58,267 nt of DNA. It comes from Pseudomonadota bacterium. GTDB taxonomy: Bacteria > Pseudomonadota > Gammaproteobacteria > Burkholderiales > Burkholderiaceae_C. Positions 1-8,134 of the stretch are shown here, one piece after another. The position numbers and the translations under genes were made by a program. The first letter of the stretch is position 1. Every line of letters starts with the position of its first letter. The DNA is taken from the NCBI GenBank assembly GCA_021783695.1, contig JAJXTO010000017.1, positions 1-58,267 on the forward strand, read 5' to 3'. The notes under the pieces are model-generated. The model worked only from the letters and a program-made list of their open reading frames with translations. It had not been told where the DNA came from and made no database searches.

Positions 1-17
1 TCCTTTCACCGGCACCA
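1..17 (+). tRNA. 3' end of a tRNA gene, possibly tRNA-Thr (partial)
   Basis: The first 17 bases read like the last part of a tRNA: five bases of a T-arm strand, a seven-base acceptor strand CACCGGC, discriminator A and an encoded CCA. The matching 5' acceptor would be GCCGGTG, which is typical of proteobacterial tRNA-Thr(TGT). An intrinsic terminator follows within 35 bases, as expected after a tRNA. Only the end is visible, so the identity is inferred. Confidence 0.45.
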
Positions 18-48
18 AAAAATGCTCAATATTTTCTCAGTGACTTGC

Positions 49-79
49 AAAAGCCCACGCTAAACCCGTGGGCTTTTTT
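49..79 (+). terminator. Rho-independent terminator
   Basis: Perfect hairpin: AAGCCCACG at 51-59 pairs with CGTGGGCTT at 67-75 around a 7-base loop, followed by a run of six T (74-79). It would end the transcript entering from the left, probably the tRNA, and insulate it from the pigment operon. Confidence 0.85.
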
Positions 80-226
80 GCGTCTTTTGAGGCATCTTTT
101 CTTCCGTCTTGTCCAGCAACCAGCAAACACGGGGCAGCCCATTTCCAGGTTGGAGTGCTGAATTGATTGCGTTGGCGCGGCAAATCGGATGTTTTTTGCA
201 GGCGATTTCGCACACGATGCTTTCTC

Positions 227-232
227 TATACT
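227..232 (+). promoter_or_regulatory. Candidate -10 element of the first pigment operon
   Basis: TATACT lies 41 bases before the first acyl carrier protein start at 273, in an otherwise empty stretch after the terminator. No good -35 hexamer sits 16-18 bases upstream, so it may depend on an activator. Positions 80-226 hold no gene I can support. Confidence 0.35.
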
Positions 233-272
233 GTACAAATTAGCAAGTAGCACAGTTTTGCCTCACTCCCCC

Positions 273-563
273 ATGTCCGCATCCTTCACTCCATCCAAGT
301 CGGCAGACACCACCTTCATTCTCGATCTCGCTCAGATCATCGTGGACGCTCTCGGCCTGGATGTCGACGCCGCCAGCATTGATCCGGATGAGCCCCTCTA
401 CGGCGAAGGCCTGGGGCTCGATTCCATCGACATTCTGGAAATTGCGCTGGTGATCTCCAAGCGCTTTGGCGTGCAGTTGCGCGCAGATGACGTAGACAAT
501 CAGCACATCTTCAGTTCGCTGCGCCATCTGGCCGACTATCTCGCCGCCAAGAGAAGCGCGTAA
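273..563 (+). CDS. Acyl carrier protein, aryl polyene cluster
   Basis: A 96-residue acyl carrier protein. The GLDSID motif near residue 49 supplies the serine that takes the phosphopantetheine arm, and the domain fills the whole protein. The ATG at 273 is preferred over an in-frame ATG at 189, because the extra 28 residues do not belong to an ACP fold and would overlap the candidate promoter. It is first in a long rightward operon and overlaps the next gene by one base. By family it should carry the hydroxybenzoyl starter or the growing polyene. It pairs with the second ACP at 18020; which one is starter and which is extender cannot be read from the sequence. Confidence 0.9.
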   Translation: MSASFTPSKSADTTFILDLAQIIVDALGLDVDAASIDPDEPLYGEGLGLDSIDILEIALVISKRFGVQLRADDVDNQHIFSSLRHLADYLAAKRSA

Positions 564-1270
564 TGGCCACGCTCATCCGCGCCAGAGCGCTGCGCGGTTC
601 TTTGTTCGCAGTTTTGTGCGTGGCCTATCCGGTGACGTCGTTCATCGGTGCGCGCTTGCCACAGCCCAATTTGTTTGGCGCATTTGTGGCCTTCGCTCCC
701 ACGCTGGTGATAGTGATCTGGTTGGCGTGGCAATCGCCTCGGCGGCTCGTCCTGCTTGCGCTGATCGCCCTGCTGCTTGCGCTGCTCTGGGAGCAACGTG
801 CGCTGCTGCTGCACCACTATGACCTGGCCTATCTGGCCGAGCATGCCGGCATGATGGCCCTGCTCGCCTGGGTGTTTGGCAACTCCCTGTTGAATGGACA
901 GACACCGCTGGTCACCCGCTTTGCCCTGCTGACCCATGGCAGCATTTCACCGCTTGTTGCCCGCTACACCCGCAGCGTGACCTGGGCGTGGACGCTGTTC
1001 TTCTGCCTGATGGCATGCAGTTCGGTCCTGCTGTTTGCCGCGACTCCCTTGTCGATCTGGGCGATCTTTGCCAATGTCGCAAGTCCCTTGCTGTTACTGA
1101 GCATGTTCGTCGCCGAATATCTGGTGCGCCGACGCAGAGTGCCTGCAGAGGAGCGCGCAGGGCCGATCGAGGCATTCCGCTCCTACTTGCGTTACAACAC
1201 AGAGCGCAAAACGCAGAGGCTCGAAGCGCCGGGCAGCGTCTTGCCGTCTGGGATGATCAAGCGGCATTAA
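563..1270 (+). CDS. Predicted inner-membrane protein of aryl polyene clusters (COG4648-like)
   Basis: A 235-residue, very hydrophobic protein with about six to seven membrane segments and a basic C-terminal tail (RYNTERKTQR). It has no catalytic motif I recognise. Proteins of this type (COG4648) sit beside the ACP and acyl-ACP synthetase in aryl polyene loci of many proteobacteria, and the same order is seen here. The start overlaps the ACP stop (TAATG), which implies translational coupling. A role in membrane assembly of the pigment machinery is inferred from context only. Confidence 0.7.
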   Translation: MATLIRARALRGSLFAVLCVAYPVTSFIGARLPQPNLFGAFVAFAPTLVIVIWLAWQSPRRLVLLALIALLLALLWEQRALLLHHYDLAYLAEHAGMMALLAWVFGNSLLNGQTPLVTRFALLTHGSISPLVARYTRSVTWAWTLFFCLMACSSVLLFAATPLSIWAIFANVASPLLLLSMFVAEYLVRRRRVPAEERAGPIEAFRSYLRYNTERKTQRLEAPGSVLPSGMIKRH

Positions 1271-1292
1271 GACGCAGTCGCGCCGTTCCGTC

Positions 1293-2645
1293 ATGTCCCG
1301 CCTGCCCTTGCTCACGCAATCTTCGCCGGAAGCCATTTTTGCCTGGCGTCAGGGCCACCCCGTGCGGGTTCAGACGTTTTTGCGCGACGTGGAACAAGTT
1401 GCCGCCAGCATGCCTGCCGGGCGGCATGTGCTCAATACCTGCTCCAACCGCTACGAATTTTGCGTCGGCTTTGCCGCCGCCGTGATGAGCAACCGTGTCA
1501 GCCTGCTGCCCTCGACCCGCACCCCGGACACCGTGGCGCAACTGCGCGCCATGGCGCCAGATCTGTTTCATCTGGGTGACGCGCCCGGCGGGCTCGACCT
1601 GCCCTTCCTGTCCTTTCCCGCGAGCAGTCCCGCGAACTCCGGCGCCCACCTGGCTGTGCCCATGATCCCGGTGGAGCAGCAGGTCGCGCAAGTCTTCACC
1701 TCCGGATCCACCGGCACGCCGCTGGCGCACAGCAAGACCTGGGGCGCACTGGCGCATTGCGTGCGTTCCGGGTCGTCCAGGATCGACCAGACCGTCGACT
1801 GCGGCCCGCTGCAGCTCGTGGGCACGGTGCCGCCGCAACACATGTATGGCTTCGAATCCACCTTATTGCTCGCGCTGCAGGGCGGCGCCGTGCTCAGCGC
1901 GGCTCATCCGTTCTACCCGGCAGACATTGCCGCCGCCCTGGCCGACGTGCCCGCGCCGCGTCTGCTGGTTTCGACGCCGGTGCATCTACGCGCCTTGCTG
2001 GCCTCGGGAGTAAGCCTGCCGCCGGTTGCCATGGTGCTGTGCGCCACGGCTCCGCTCGATCACACCCTCGCCTGCGCCGTGGAGCAAAGTCTGGGGGCGC
2101 CACTGCTGGAAATTTATGGCTCGACCGAAACTGGCCAGATCGCCACTCGCCGCACTGCGCAGACTGACGTCTGGACGCTGTTTCCCGAAATCGCATTGAA
2201 AGAAACACTGAACGGCGCCGTGCAAGCACAGGGCGGACATCTGGACGAACCGGTACCGCTTGGCGACAACATCGAGCGCCTCGACAACCAGCATTTCCGC
2301 CTGCTCGGCCGTCACACAGACGGGGTCAACATCGCGGGAAAACGGAGTTCCCTGACGCACCTCAACCACCAGCTGCTCTCCATTCCAGGGGTGGTTGATG
2401 GCGCGTTCTACATGCCCGGTGGGAACGACACAGGCGTGCCCCGGATCATGGCCTTTGTCGTTGCACCGACGCTGCAGCGCGACGCACTGCAGGCGGCGCT
2501 GCGCCAGCGCATCGATCCGGCCTTTCTGCCGCGCCCGCTGGTGCTGGTGGAATCCCTCCCGCGCAATACCACCGGCAAACTGCCGAACGCAGCGCTCGCA
2601 GCGCTGGCCGCGGAAAACGGCAGAAAAACGGAGGCCCGTTCATGA
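1293..2645 (+). CDS. AMP-binding acyl-ACP synthetase (ApeH-like)
   Basis: A 450-residue adenylating enzyme of the ANL superfamily. It has the P-loop TSGSTG at residues 136-141, YGSTETG near 272-280, and the C-terminal catalytic lysine in TTGK (K429). Its short C-terminal domain and its place beside an ACP and a dehydratase match aryl polyene acyl-ACP synthetases, which activate 4-hydroxybenzoate or related aryl acids and load them on the ACP. The stop overlaps the next start (ATGA), so the two are coupled. The chorismatase at 15169-16200 is the likely source of its aryl substrate. Confidence 0.88.
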   Translation: MSRLPLLTQSSPEAIFAWRQGHPVRVQTFLRDVEQVAASMPAGRHVLNTCSNRYEFCVGFAAAVMSNRVSLLPSTRTPDTVAQLRAMAPDLFHLGDAPGGLDLPFLSFPASSPANSGAHLAVPMIPVEQQVAQVFTSGSTGTPLAHSKTWGALAHCVRSGSSRIDQTVDCGPLQLVGTVPPQHMYGFESTLLLALQGGAVLSAAHPFYPADIAAALADVPAPRLLVSTPVHLRALLASGVSLPPVAMVLCATAPLDHTLACAVEQSLGAPLLEIYGSTETGQIATRRTAQTDVWTLFPEIALKETLNGAVQAQGGHLDEPVPLGDNIERLDNQHFRLLGRHTDGVNIAGKRSSLTHLNHQLLSIPGVVDGAFYMPGGNDTGVPRIMAFVVAPTLQRDALQAALRQRIDPAFLPRPLVLVESLPRNTTGKLPNAALAALAAENGRKTEARS

Positions 2646-2977
2646 GCCGTACCGAGACCCTGCTCGCATATGATGCGGTGCATCCCGCCTTCGCCGGGCA
2701 TTTCCCCACACGCCCCATCGTTCCTGGCGTGCTGTTGCTCGACGCGGCACTGCACCACATCTGCACTGCTCATGACCTGTGCGTCCGCACCTGCCGCATT
2801 GTCGCAGCCAAGTTTCTCAGTGCGGTCGGCCCCGGTGAAGCACTCCAGCTCAGCCATGTAGCGGACGGACAGGGTGTCGTGCGTTTCGAGCTGCGCGCCG
2901 CGAGCGACGCGCGTCTGGTGGCCGCTGGTCAGGTGCAATGCGCCGCAGCGCAGACGGCATCCGATTCGTCACCATGA
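2642..2977 (+). CDS. Hotdog-fold 3-hydroxyacyl-ACP dehydratase (ApeI-like)
   Basis: A 111-residue single hotdog domain with the FabZ/FabA-like signature HPAFAGHFPTRPIVPGVLLL. The catalytic histidine lies in GHFP, and the usual glutamate position reads aspartate (LLDAAL). The family removes water from the 3-hydroxyacyl-ACP to make each trans double bond of the polyene. In characterised aryl polyene systems the small ApeI works as a complex with ApeP, and a matching ApeP-like gene is at 10173. It is coupled to neighbours on both sides by ATGA overlaps. Confidence 0.85.
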   Translation: MSRTETLLAYDAVHPAFAGHFPTRPIVPGVLLLDAALHHICTAHDLCVRTCRIVAAKFLSAVGPGEALQLSHVADGQGVVRFELRAASDARLVAAGQVQCAAAQTASDSSP

Positions 2978-3957
2978 CCGTGCCATTTTCCACCCCGGGC
3001 GCTGAGCGGCCAATCCAGAGCGCTGCCGCTGCGCCCAGCGCCGATTGGGCGCAGGAAGAGGAGCGCAGCAACCACCACATGCTGCGTCTCATGACCTGGA
3101 TTTCGCTGCACCTTGGTCGGCGCATCGGACGGGTGGTGCTCATGGGCATTGCGGTGTATTTCGTGCTGTTCGCCCCTGGCGCACGGCGCGCCTCGCGGCA
3201 ATACCTCAAACGCGTGCTCGGTCGCGACGCCAACTGGGCCGACGGCTATCGCCATGTGTTCAGCTTCGCCTCCACCATCCATGACCGCGTCTACCTGCTC
3301 AACGATCGCTGGGATCTGTTTGATCTGCGCGTACACGGCGCAGACCTCCTGGACGCCGTGCTGGCGCGGGGCCGGGGCGCCTTCCTGATGGGAGCGCACT
3401 TCGGCAGTTTCGAGGTCTTGCGCGCACTGGCCCGGCGCGATGCGGCCACACACGTGTCGCTGCTGATGTATCCCGACAATGCGCGCAAGATCAACGCCGC
3501 GCTGCGCGCCATCAACCCCGCCGCCGCGCATGACATCATCCCTTTGGGACGGATCGATTCCATGCTGCGATTGCAGGAGCGGCTTGATGCGGGCGGCATG
3601 GTCGGTTTTCTTGCCGACCGCTCCCTGCACGACGACAGCACGGCCACCCTGCCCTTTTTCGGCCAGCCAGCGCCCTGGCCGCGTGGCCCCTTGCGCATCG
3701 CCGCCCTGCTCAAACGTCCGGTGGTGCTGATGTTCGGCATTTACCGCGGCAGCAATCGCTATGAGGTGCATTTCGAACGACTTGCCGATTTCTCCAGCGT
3801 CGGGCGCGGCGAGCGCGCCGCCGCCATTGACGCCGCGCTGGCAAACTACGTCAAACGCCTCGAAGCTCGCTGCGTCGACGCACCCTACAACTGGTTCAAT
3901 TTCTACGATTTCTGGAAAGGCCCCGAAGCGGAAGCTGCCGGGCCCGCAGAGCCATGA
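2974..3957 (+). CDS. LpxL/HtrB-type lysophospholipid acyltransferase
   Basis: A 327-residue protein of the lauroyl/myristoyl acyltransferase family (COG4261-like in these clusters). It has one N-terminal membrane segment (about residues 38-58) and the HX4E catalytic motif in GAHFGSFE. Conserved LpxL-like blocks follow: the FLADRS segment and the PFFGQPAPWPRGP segment. The ATG at 2974 overlaps the previous stop (ATGA) and is preferred to an ATG at 2938, which would overlap the dehydratase by 40 bases. The likely role is acylation that anchors the polyene or its lipid carrier in the membrane; the acceptor is unknown. Confidence 0.85.
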   Translation: MTVPFSTPGAERPIQSAAAAPSADWAQEEERSNHHMLRLMTWISLHLGRRIGRVVLMGIAVYFVLFAPGARRASRQYLKRVLGRDANWADGYRHVFSFASTIHDRVYLLNDRWDLFDLRVHGADLLDAVLARGRGAFLMGAHFGSFEVLRALARRDAATHVSLLMYPDNARKINAALRAINPAAAHDIIPLGRIDSMLRLQERLDAGGMVGFLADRSLHDDSTATLPFFGQPAPWPRGPLRIAALLKRPVVLMFGIYRGSNRYEVHFERLADFSSVGRGERAAAIDAALANYVKRLEARCVDAPYNWFNFYDFWKGPEAEAAGPAEP

Positions 3958-4547
3958 CACGACCCACCCGCCAATTCATCCTGTGCGCCCTGATGGCAGG
4001 CAGCGCCCTCCTGGTTCCTGCGCTGTCCCTGGCAGCAGACTGGACGCTCGACACCCTGATGCAGACACTTGCCAGCCATCCGGCAAACCGCGCCAGCTTT
4101 GTCGAGACCAAGACCCTGGCGATGCTCGATGCGCCTATCGAGTCGTCTGGTGAATTGCGCTTCGCCGCGCCCGATTTCCTAGAGATGCGCACGATCAAAC
4201 CCAAGCCGCAGACCTTGATGCTGCAAGGCAACCAGATCACCGCCGAGATCGACGGACGCAGCCACCAGTTCGATCTGCGCGACCACCCCGATGTCGCCGT
4301 GCTGATCAACAGCATTCGCGCCACCCTCAACGGGGACCGCAAGGCGCTGCAACGCGACTACACCACTTCCCTCAAAGGCAATGCCTCCAATTGGAAACTC
4401 ACCTTGACGCCGCTGGACGCCAAGGCGCGCGCGCGGGTGAACAGCATTCAGATCGGCGGCAGCGAAGGACGGGTACAGACCATCGCCGTGCAGCAGGCCG
4501 ATGGCGATCGCTCGCTAATGACGATCCACGAACTGCCGCTGCAATGA
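3954..4547 (+). CDS. LolA-like outer-membrane lipoprotein carrier
   Basis: A 197-residue periplasmic protein with a clear Sec signal peptide, probably cleaved after SLA near residue 27. The mature part has a LolA/LolB-like pattern (an unclosed beta barrel binding an acyl chain), for example the segment FAAPDFLEMRTIKPKP. It is coupled to the acyltransferase (ATGA). Aryl polyene loci commonly pair such a carrier with an MMPL exporter, and one follows here. It would ferry a lipidated pigment or lipoprotein across the periplasm; the cargo is inferred. Confidence 0.8.
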   Translation: MTRPTRQFILCALMAGSALLVPALSLAADWTLDTLMQTLASHPANRASFVETKTLAMLDAPIESSGELRFAAPDFLEMRTIKPKPQTLMLQGNQITAEIDGRSHQFDLRDHPDVAVLINSIRATLNGDRKALQRDYTTSLKGNASNWKLTLTPLDAKARARVNSIQIGGSEGRVQTIAVQQADGDRSLMTIHELPLQ

Positions 4548-4584
4548 GTGCCGTGCCGGTCGTTCCTCTTTTGGATACGCGCGG

Positions 4585-6999
4585 ATGATGCGGCGACACT
4601 TCACCCCGGTGCTGCTCTGGCTGGCCGCGCTGGCCATCTGTTCAGCCGTCATCCTGCAAAGCCGCTACACCGCTGACATGTCGGCCTTCCTGCCGAACAA
4701 GCCAACGGCGCAGGAGCAGGTGTTGGTCGATCAGTTGCGCGACGGCCTGATCTCGCGTCTGCTCTTGGTGGGTATCGATGGCGGTGACGCCCGCATCCGC
4801 GCCGCCTTGTCGCGCGCACTGGCGGCGCAGCTTCGTCAGCAAGCGGCTTTTGTCTCGGTCAACAATGGCGAGCCGGTCGATGCGCGTCCCGACGAAGCCC
4901 TGCTGTTCAAGTATCGCTACCTGCTCAGCCCCACCACCACGCAGCAGACCTTCTCCGAAGCCGGACTGCACCAGGCCATCGCTGCCAGTATCGACCGGAT
5001 CGCATCGCCCATGGGCGGCAATCTCAAATCCCTGTTCCCCGCCGATCCCACTGGCGCCCTGCTGCAATTGCTGGGCAGCATGGCCGACGGTGCGCAGCCG
5101 CACGAGGACAATGGCGTCTGGGCCGCAGCCGACATGCCCCGCGCCCTGCTGCTGCTTCAAACCCGCGATGCAGGCACCGATACAGATGGCCAGCAGGCGG
5201 CCATCAACGCGGCGCGCGCAGCCTTCGCCGCCGCGCAGCGGCAAGTCGCGTCGGAAGAACACACTGCGGCGGGCCAAGCCGCGGCACGCAGTGCCACACT
5301 GGTGATCAGCGGCTCGGCCGTGTTCGCGGTGCAGTCGCGCGCCACCATCAAGAGCGCAATCGAGCGCGTGTCCCTGTTCGGCGGCGTGCTCATCGTCGGT
5401 TTGCTCCTGTTGGTCTATCGCTCAGTGCCCGTGCTGCTGCTCGGTTTGCTGCCCGTGCTGTCTGGCGTGTTTGCTGGCATCACCGCGGTCAGCCTGGGGT
5501 TTGGCGTGGTCCAGGGCATCACCCTCGGCTTTGGCACCACCCTGATCGGCGAGGCGGTGGATTACTCCATTTATCTGTTCGTCCAGTCCGGGCGTGCCGG
5601 CGCGCCGGGCGCGGCGCCGGATGCCGCACGCAGCGACTGGCTGCGCCGCTTCTGGCCCACCATCCGCCTGGGCATGCTGACCTCAGTGGTCGGTTTCGCC
5701 ACCCTGCTGCTGTCGAACTTTCCCGGCCTGGCGCAGCTCGGGGCCTATTCCATTGCGGGCCTAGTGGCCGCTGCGCTGGTCACACGGTTCGTGCTGCCGC
5801 AACTCCTGCCCGCCGGTTTCGCCGTGCGCGACCTCAGCCGCACCGGGCAGCGCCTCAAGCGGCTGGTTGCACACCTGCGCCGCTTGCGCTGGCTGGTCGC
5901 CCTGCTCGCGCTCGGCGCGATCGCCGTGGTCGCGGTCCATCGACAATCCATCTGGGATACTCAGCTCTCCGCGCTCAGTCCGATCAGCCCGCAAGCCCTG
6001 GCGCTCAATGCCCAATTGCGCCAGCAACTGGGCGCCCCAGATGCGGTTGATCTGGTGACGATTCGCGCTCCCAGCCTGGACGCGGCGCTCGCCGCAGCCG
6101 AGCGCATCGCGCCGCGACTGCAAGCCCTCCAGCAACAAGGCGTGATCGCCGGTTATGACAGTCCGGCACGCTATCTGCCCAGCCTGGCCACACAGCGCGC
6201 GCGTCAATCGGCGTTGCCCGACCCCGCCGCGCTGCAAGCCCGGCTCGATGCGGCGCTGCAAGGCCTGCCCGTGAAGCCCGCAGTCCTGGCGCCTTTCCTG
6301 CGCGATGTCGCGGCGGCGCGCCATCTGCCGCCACTCACCCGCCCCGCTCTGGCGCACACCACGTTTGCCCTGGCGCTCGATGGCATGCTGCTGCGCCAGA
6401 GCGCAAATGCTTATACCGCCTTGCTGCCGCTGCGCGCGCCACCGCATGCCGACATTGACGACGCGCGCGTGCAAGCGGCATTACAGGGCAGCGGTGCGCA
6501 CATCATCAATCTGGGCACAGCCAGCACTGACTTGTATAACGGCTATCTGCGCACGGCGGCTGGACTGTCGCTCGCAGGCATCGCTGCCATCGCCGTGCTG
6601 CTGCTGGTCGTCCTGCGCTCGGTGGTGCGCGCGGCGCGGGTGCTCGTGCCGCTGCTCGCCGCGGTGCTGGTCGTAGTGGCCGGGCTGCTGTTGTCAGGCG
6701 TGCAACTCACCTTGCTGCACCTGGTGGGCCTGATGCTGATCGTGGCCGTGGGATCGAATTACGCGCTGTTTTTCAACCGCGGGCAGGACGAGACTGGTGG
6801 CATCGAACCCTCCACGCTCGCCTCGCTGCTGTTCGCCAATCTGACCACCGTGGCCGGCTTCGCCCCCCTGCTGCTGTCAGGCGTGCCGGTGTTGCAGGCG
6901 ATAGGGGCGACGGTTGCTCCCGGCGCCCTGCTCGCTCTGCTGTTTTCCGCCATGCTGTCGGCGCCCGACAAGACCGCCGCTCCTGCGCAGGTGCACTGA
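4585..6999 (+). CDS. MMPL/RND-family exporter of the aryl polyene cluster (COG4258-like)
   Basis: An 804-residue two-lobed transporter. A first membrane segment is followed by a large periplasmic loop and five to six membrane segments (about residues 265-430). The same pattern repeats (about 437-455, then 660-790), giving the roughly 12-segment RND architecture without an outer-membrane partner. The family uses the proton gradient to move lipids or lipid-linked products, and here it most likely exports the pigment lipid. Two ATGs lie in tandem (4585 and 4588). The 37-base gap after the LolA gene holds only a 14-codon reading frame opening on the LolA stop. Confidence 0.87.
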   Translation: MMRRHFTPVLLWLAALAICSAVILQSRYTADMSAFLPNKPTAQEQVLVDQLRDGLISRLLLVGIDGGDARIRAALSRALAAQLRQQAAFVSVNNGEPVDARPDEALLFKYRYLLSPTTTQQTFSEAGLHQAIAASIDRIASPMGGNLKSLFPADPTGALLQLLGSMADGAQPHEDNGVWAAADMPRALLLLQTRDAGTDTDGQQAAINAARAAFAAAQRQVASEEHTAAGQAAARSATLVISGSAVFAVQSRATIKSAIERVSLFGGVLIVGLLLLVYRSVPVLLLGLLPVLSGVFAGITAVSLGFGVVQGITLGFGTTLIGEAVDYSIYLFVQSGRAGAPGAAPDAARSDWLRRFWPTIRLGMLTSVVGFATLLLSNFPGLAQLGAYSIAGLVAAALVTRFVLPQLLPAGFAVRDLSRTGQRLKRLVAHLRRLRWLVALLALGAIAVVAVHRQSIWDTQLSALSPISPQALALNAQLRQQLGAPDAVDLVTIRAPSLDAALAAAERIAPRLQALQQQGVIAGYDSPARYLPSLATQRARQSALPDPAALQARLDAALQGLPVKPAVLAPFLRDVAAARHLPPLTRPALAHTTFALALDGMLLRQSANAYTALLPLRAPPHADIDDARVQAALQGSGAHIINLGTASTDLYNGYLRTAAGLSLAGIAAIAVLLLVVLRSVVRAARVLVPLLAAVLVVVAGLLLSGVQLTLLHLVGLMLIVAVGSNYALFFNRGQDETGGIEPSTLASLLFANLTTVAGFAPLLLSGVPVLQAIGATVAPGALLALLFSAMLSAPDKTAAPAQVH

Positions 7000-7002
7000 A
7001 CC

Positions 7003-7845
7003 ATGCAAGACACCAACGCCCACTTGCTGACTTGGCGGCCCACGCCGTTGATCCTGGCATCCATCACGGTCCACATCCTGTCACTAGGGGCTGTATTGTG
7101 GCGGCTCCAGCTCTGGCCCTGGGCGCTGGCGGTTTTGGTGTTCAACCATGCCATGCTCACAGCAGTCAGCCTGTGGCCGCGCAGCCAGGCACTTGGGCCC
7201 AACCTGACGCGCCTGCCTGAAGCCGCCGCACAACGCGGCGAAGTGGCGTTAACCATCGACGACGGGCCAGACCCTGATGTCACTCCCGCCGTGCTCGATC
7301 TGCTCGACGCCCACGGAGTTCGCGCCACCTTTTTCTGCATCGGTGAGCGCGCCCGCGCCCATCCCGCGCTGTGCCGCGCCATCGTGCAAGGCGGCCATGC
7401 GGTCGAAAATCACAGCAACCGCCACCGCCACAACTTTTCGCTCCTGGGGCCGTGCGGCTATGCGCGTGAATTGCGGGCCGCACAACGCACCCTGAGCAGC
7501 ATCACAGGCACCACACCCCGCTTTTTTCGCGCACCTGCCGGACTGCGCAATCCCTTTCTCGGCCCCGTTCTGGCACGGCAAAACCTGCTGCTGGCCAGCT
7601 GGACGCGTCGTGGCTTCGATACCCGCGAAACCCGGCCCGCTGTTGTGCTGCAGCGGCTGCTGCGCAAGCTGCGCCCCGGGGACATCCTGCTGCTGCATGA
7701 TGGCCACGCCGCGCGCACCGCGCAGGGTCGCCCGGTCATCCTCGACGTTCTGCCGCCCCTGCTCGACGCCATCCGCAGTGCCAACCTGACGCCCGTCACC
7801 CTGCGGGCTGCCTACGCCCTGCCCGCCACGCCATACCGCCCATGA
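7003..7845 (+). CDS. Membrane-anchored polysaccharide deacetylase (carbohydrate esterase 4)
   Basis: A 280-residue protein with two N-terminal membrane segments (about 16-36 and 38-58) and then a NodB domain. The metal triad is visible: D86-D87 in TIDDGPD, and H137 and H141 in ENHSNRH. RAPAGLRNP and LLLHDG complete the active site. The enzyme class removes N-acetyl groups from sugars. Inside a pigment operon it implies an amino-sugar or lipid-linked glycan intermediate, consistent with the glycosyltransferase at 12738. It sits 3 bases after the exporter and is coupled to the next gene by ATGA. Confidence 0.85.
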   Translation: MQDTNAHLLTWRPTPLILASITVHILSLGAVLWRLQLWPWALAVLVFNHAMLTAVSLWPRSQALGPNLTRLPEAAAQRGEVALTIDDGPDPDVTPAVLDLLDAHGVRATFFCIGERARAHPALCRAIVQGGHAVENHSNRHRHNFSLLGPCGYARELRAAQRTLSSITGTTPRFFRAPAGLRNPFLGPVLARQNLLLASWTRRGFDTRETRPAVVLQRLLRKLRPGDILLLHDGHAARTAQGRPVILDVLPPLLDAIRSANLTPVTLRAAYALPATPYRP

Positions 7846-8120
7846 ATACATGCGCCTCTCCCGCTCCGGTAGGCTGGATCGCCCGCCTGGTCGACGCCGC
7901 CGCCGGCCTGCCCTTTCGCATCCGCAACCGGGTGGACTGCATCGTCACCTGCGCCCGCGGCCACCGCACGGCGCAACTCGATTTCCGCACCCTGGCCGAC
8001 TGGAGGCATGCCTTGCAAGCGCTGGGGTTCAACGTCCAGTCCATGCCCAGGAGTCAGGGCGCGCCATTTTCCAACGTATCGCTGGTCGCCTCCGTCGCCA
8101 CAGTCAAACCCGCTGCCTGA
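7842..8120 (+). pseudogene. Short protein resembling the C-terminal end of a class I methyltransferase (probable remnant)
   Basis: A 92-residue frame coupled to the deacetylase by ATGA. Residues about 26-90 resemble, from memory of the family, the last helix-strand unit of SAM methyltransferases found in aryl polyene loci (a RGHR stretch, then ALGFNVQ and the end motif GAPFSNVSLVA). The SAM-binding glycine-rich part is absent, so it cannot be a working methyltransferase alone. It may be an in-frame deletion product that keeps translational coupling, or a small protein of its own. An alignment is needed to decide. Confidence 0.45.
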
Positions 8121-8134
8121 TTCCTCTTTCCCGC

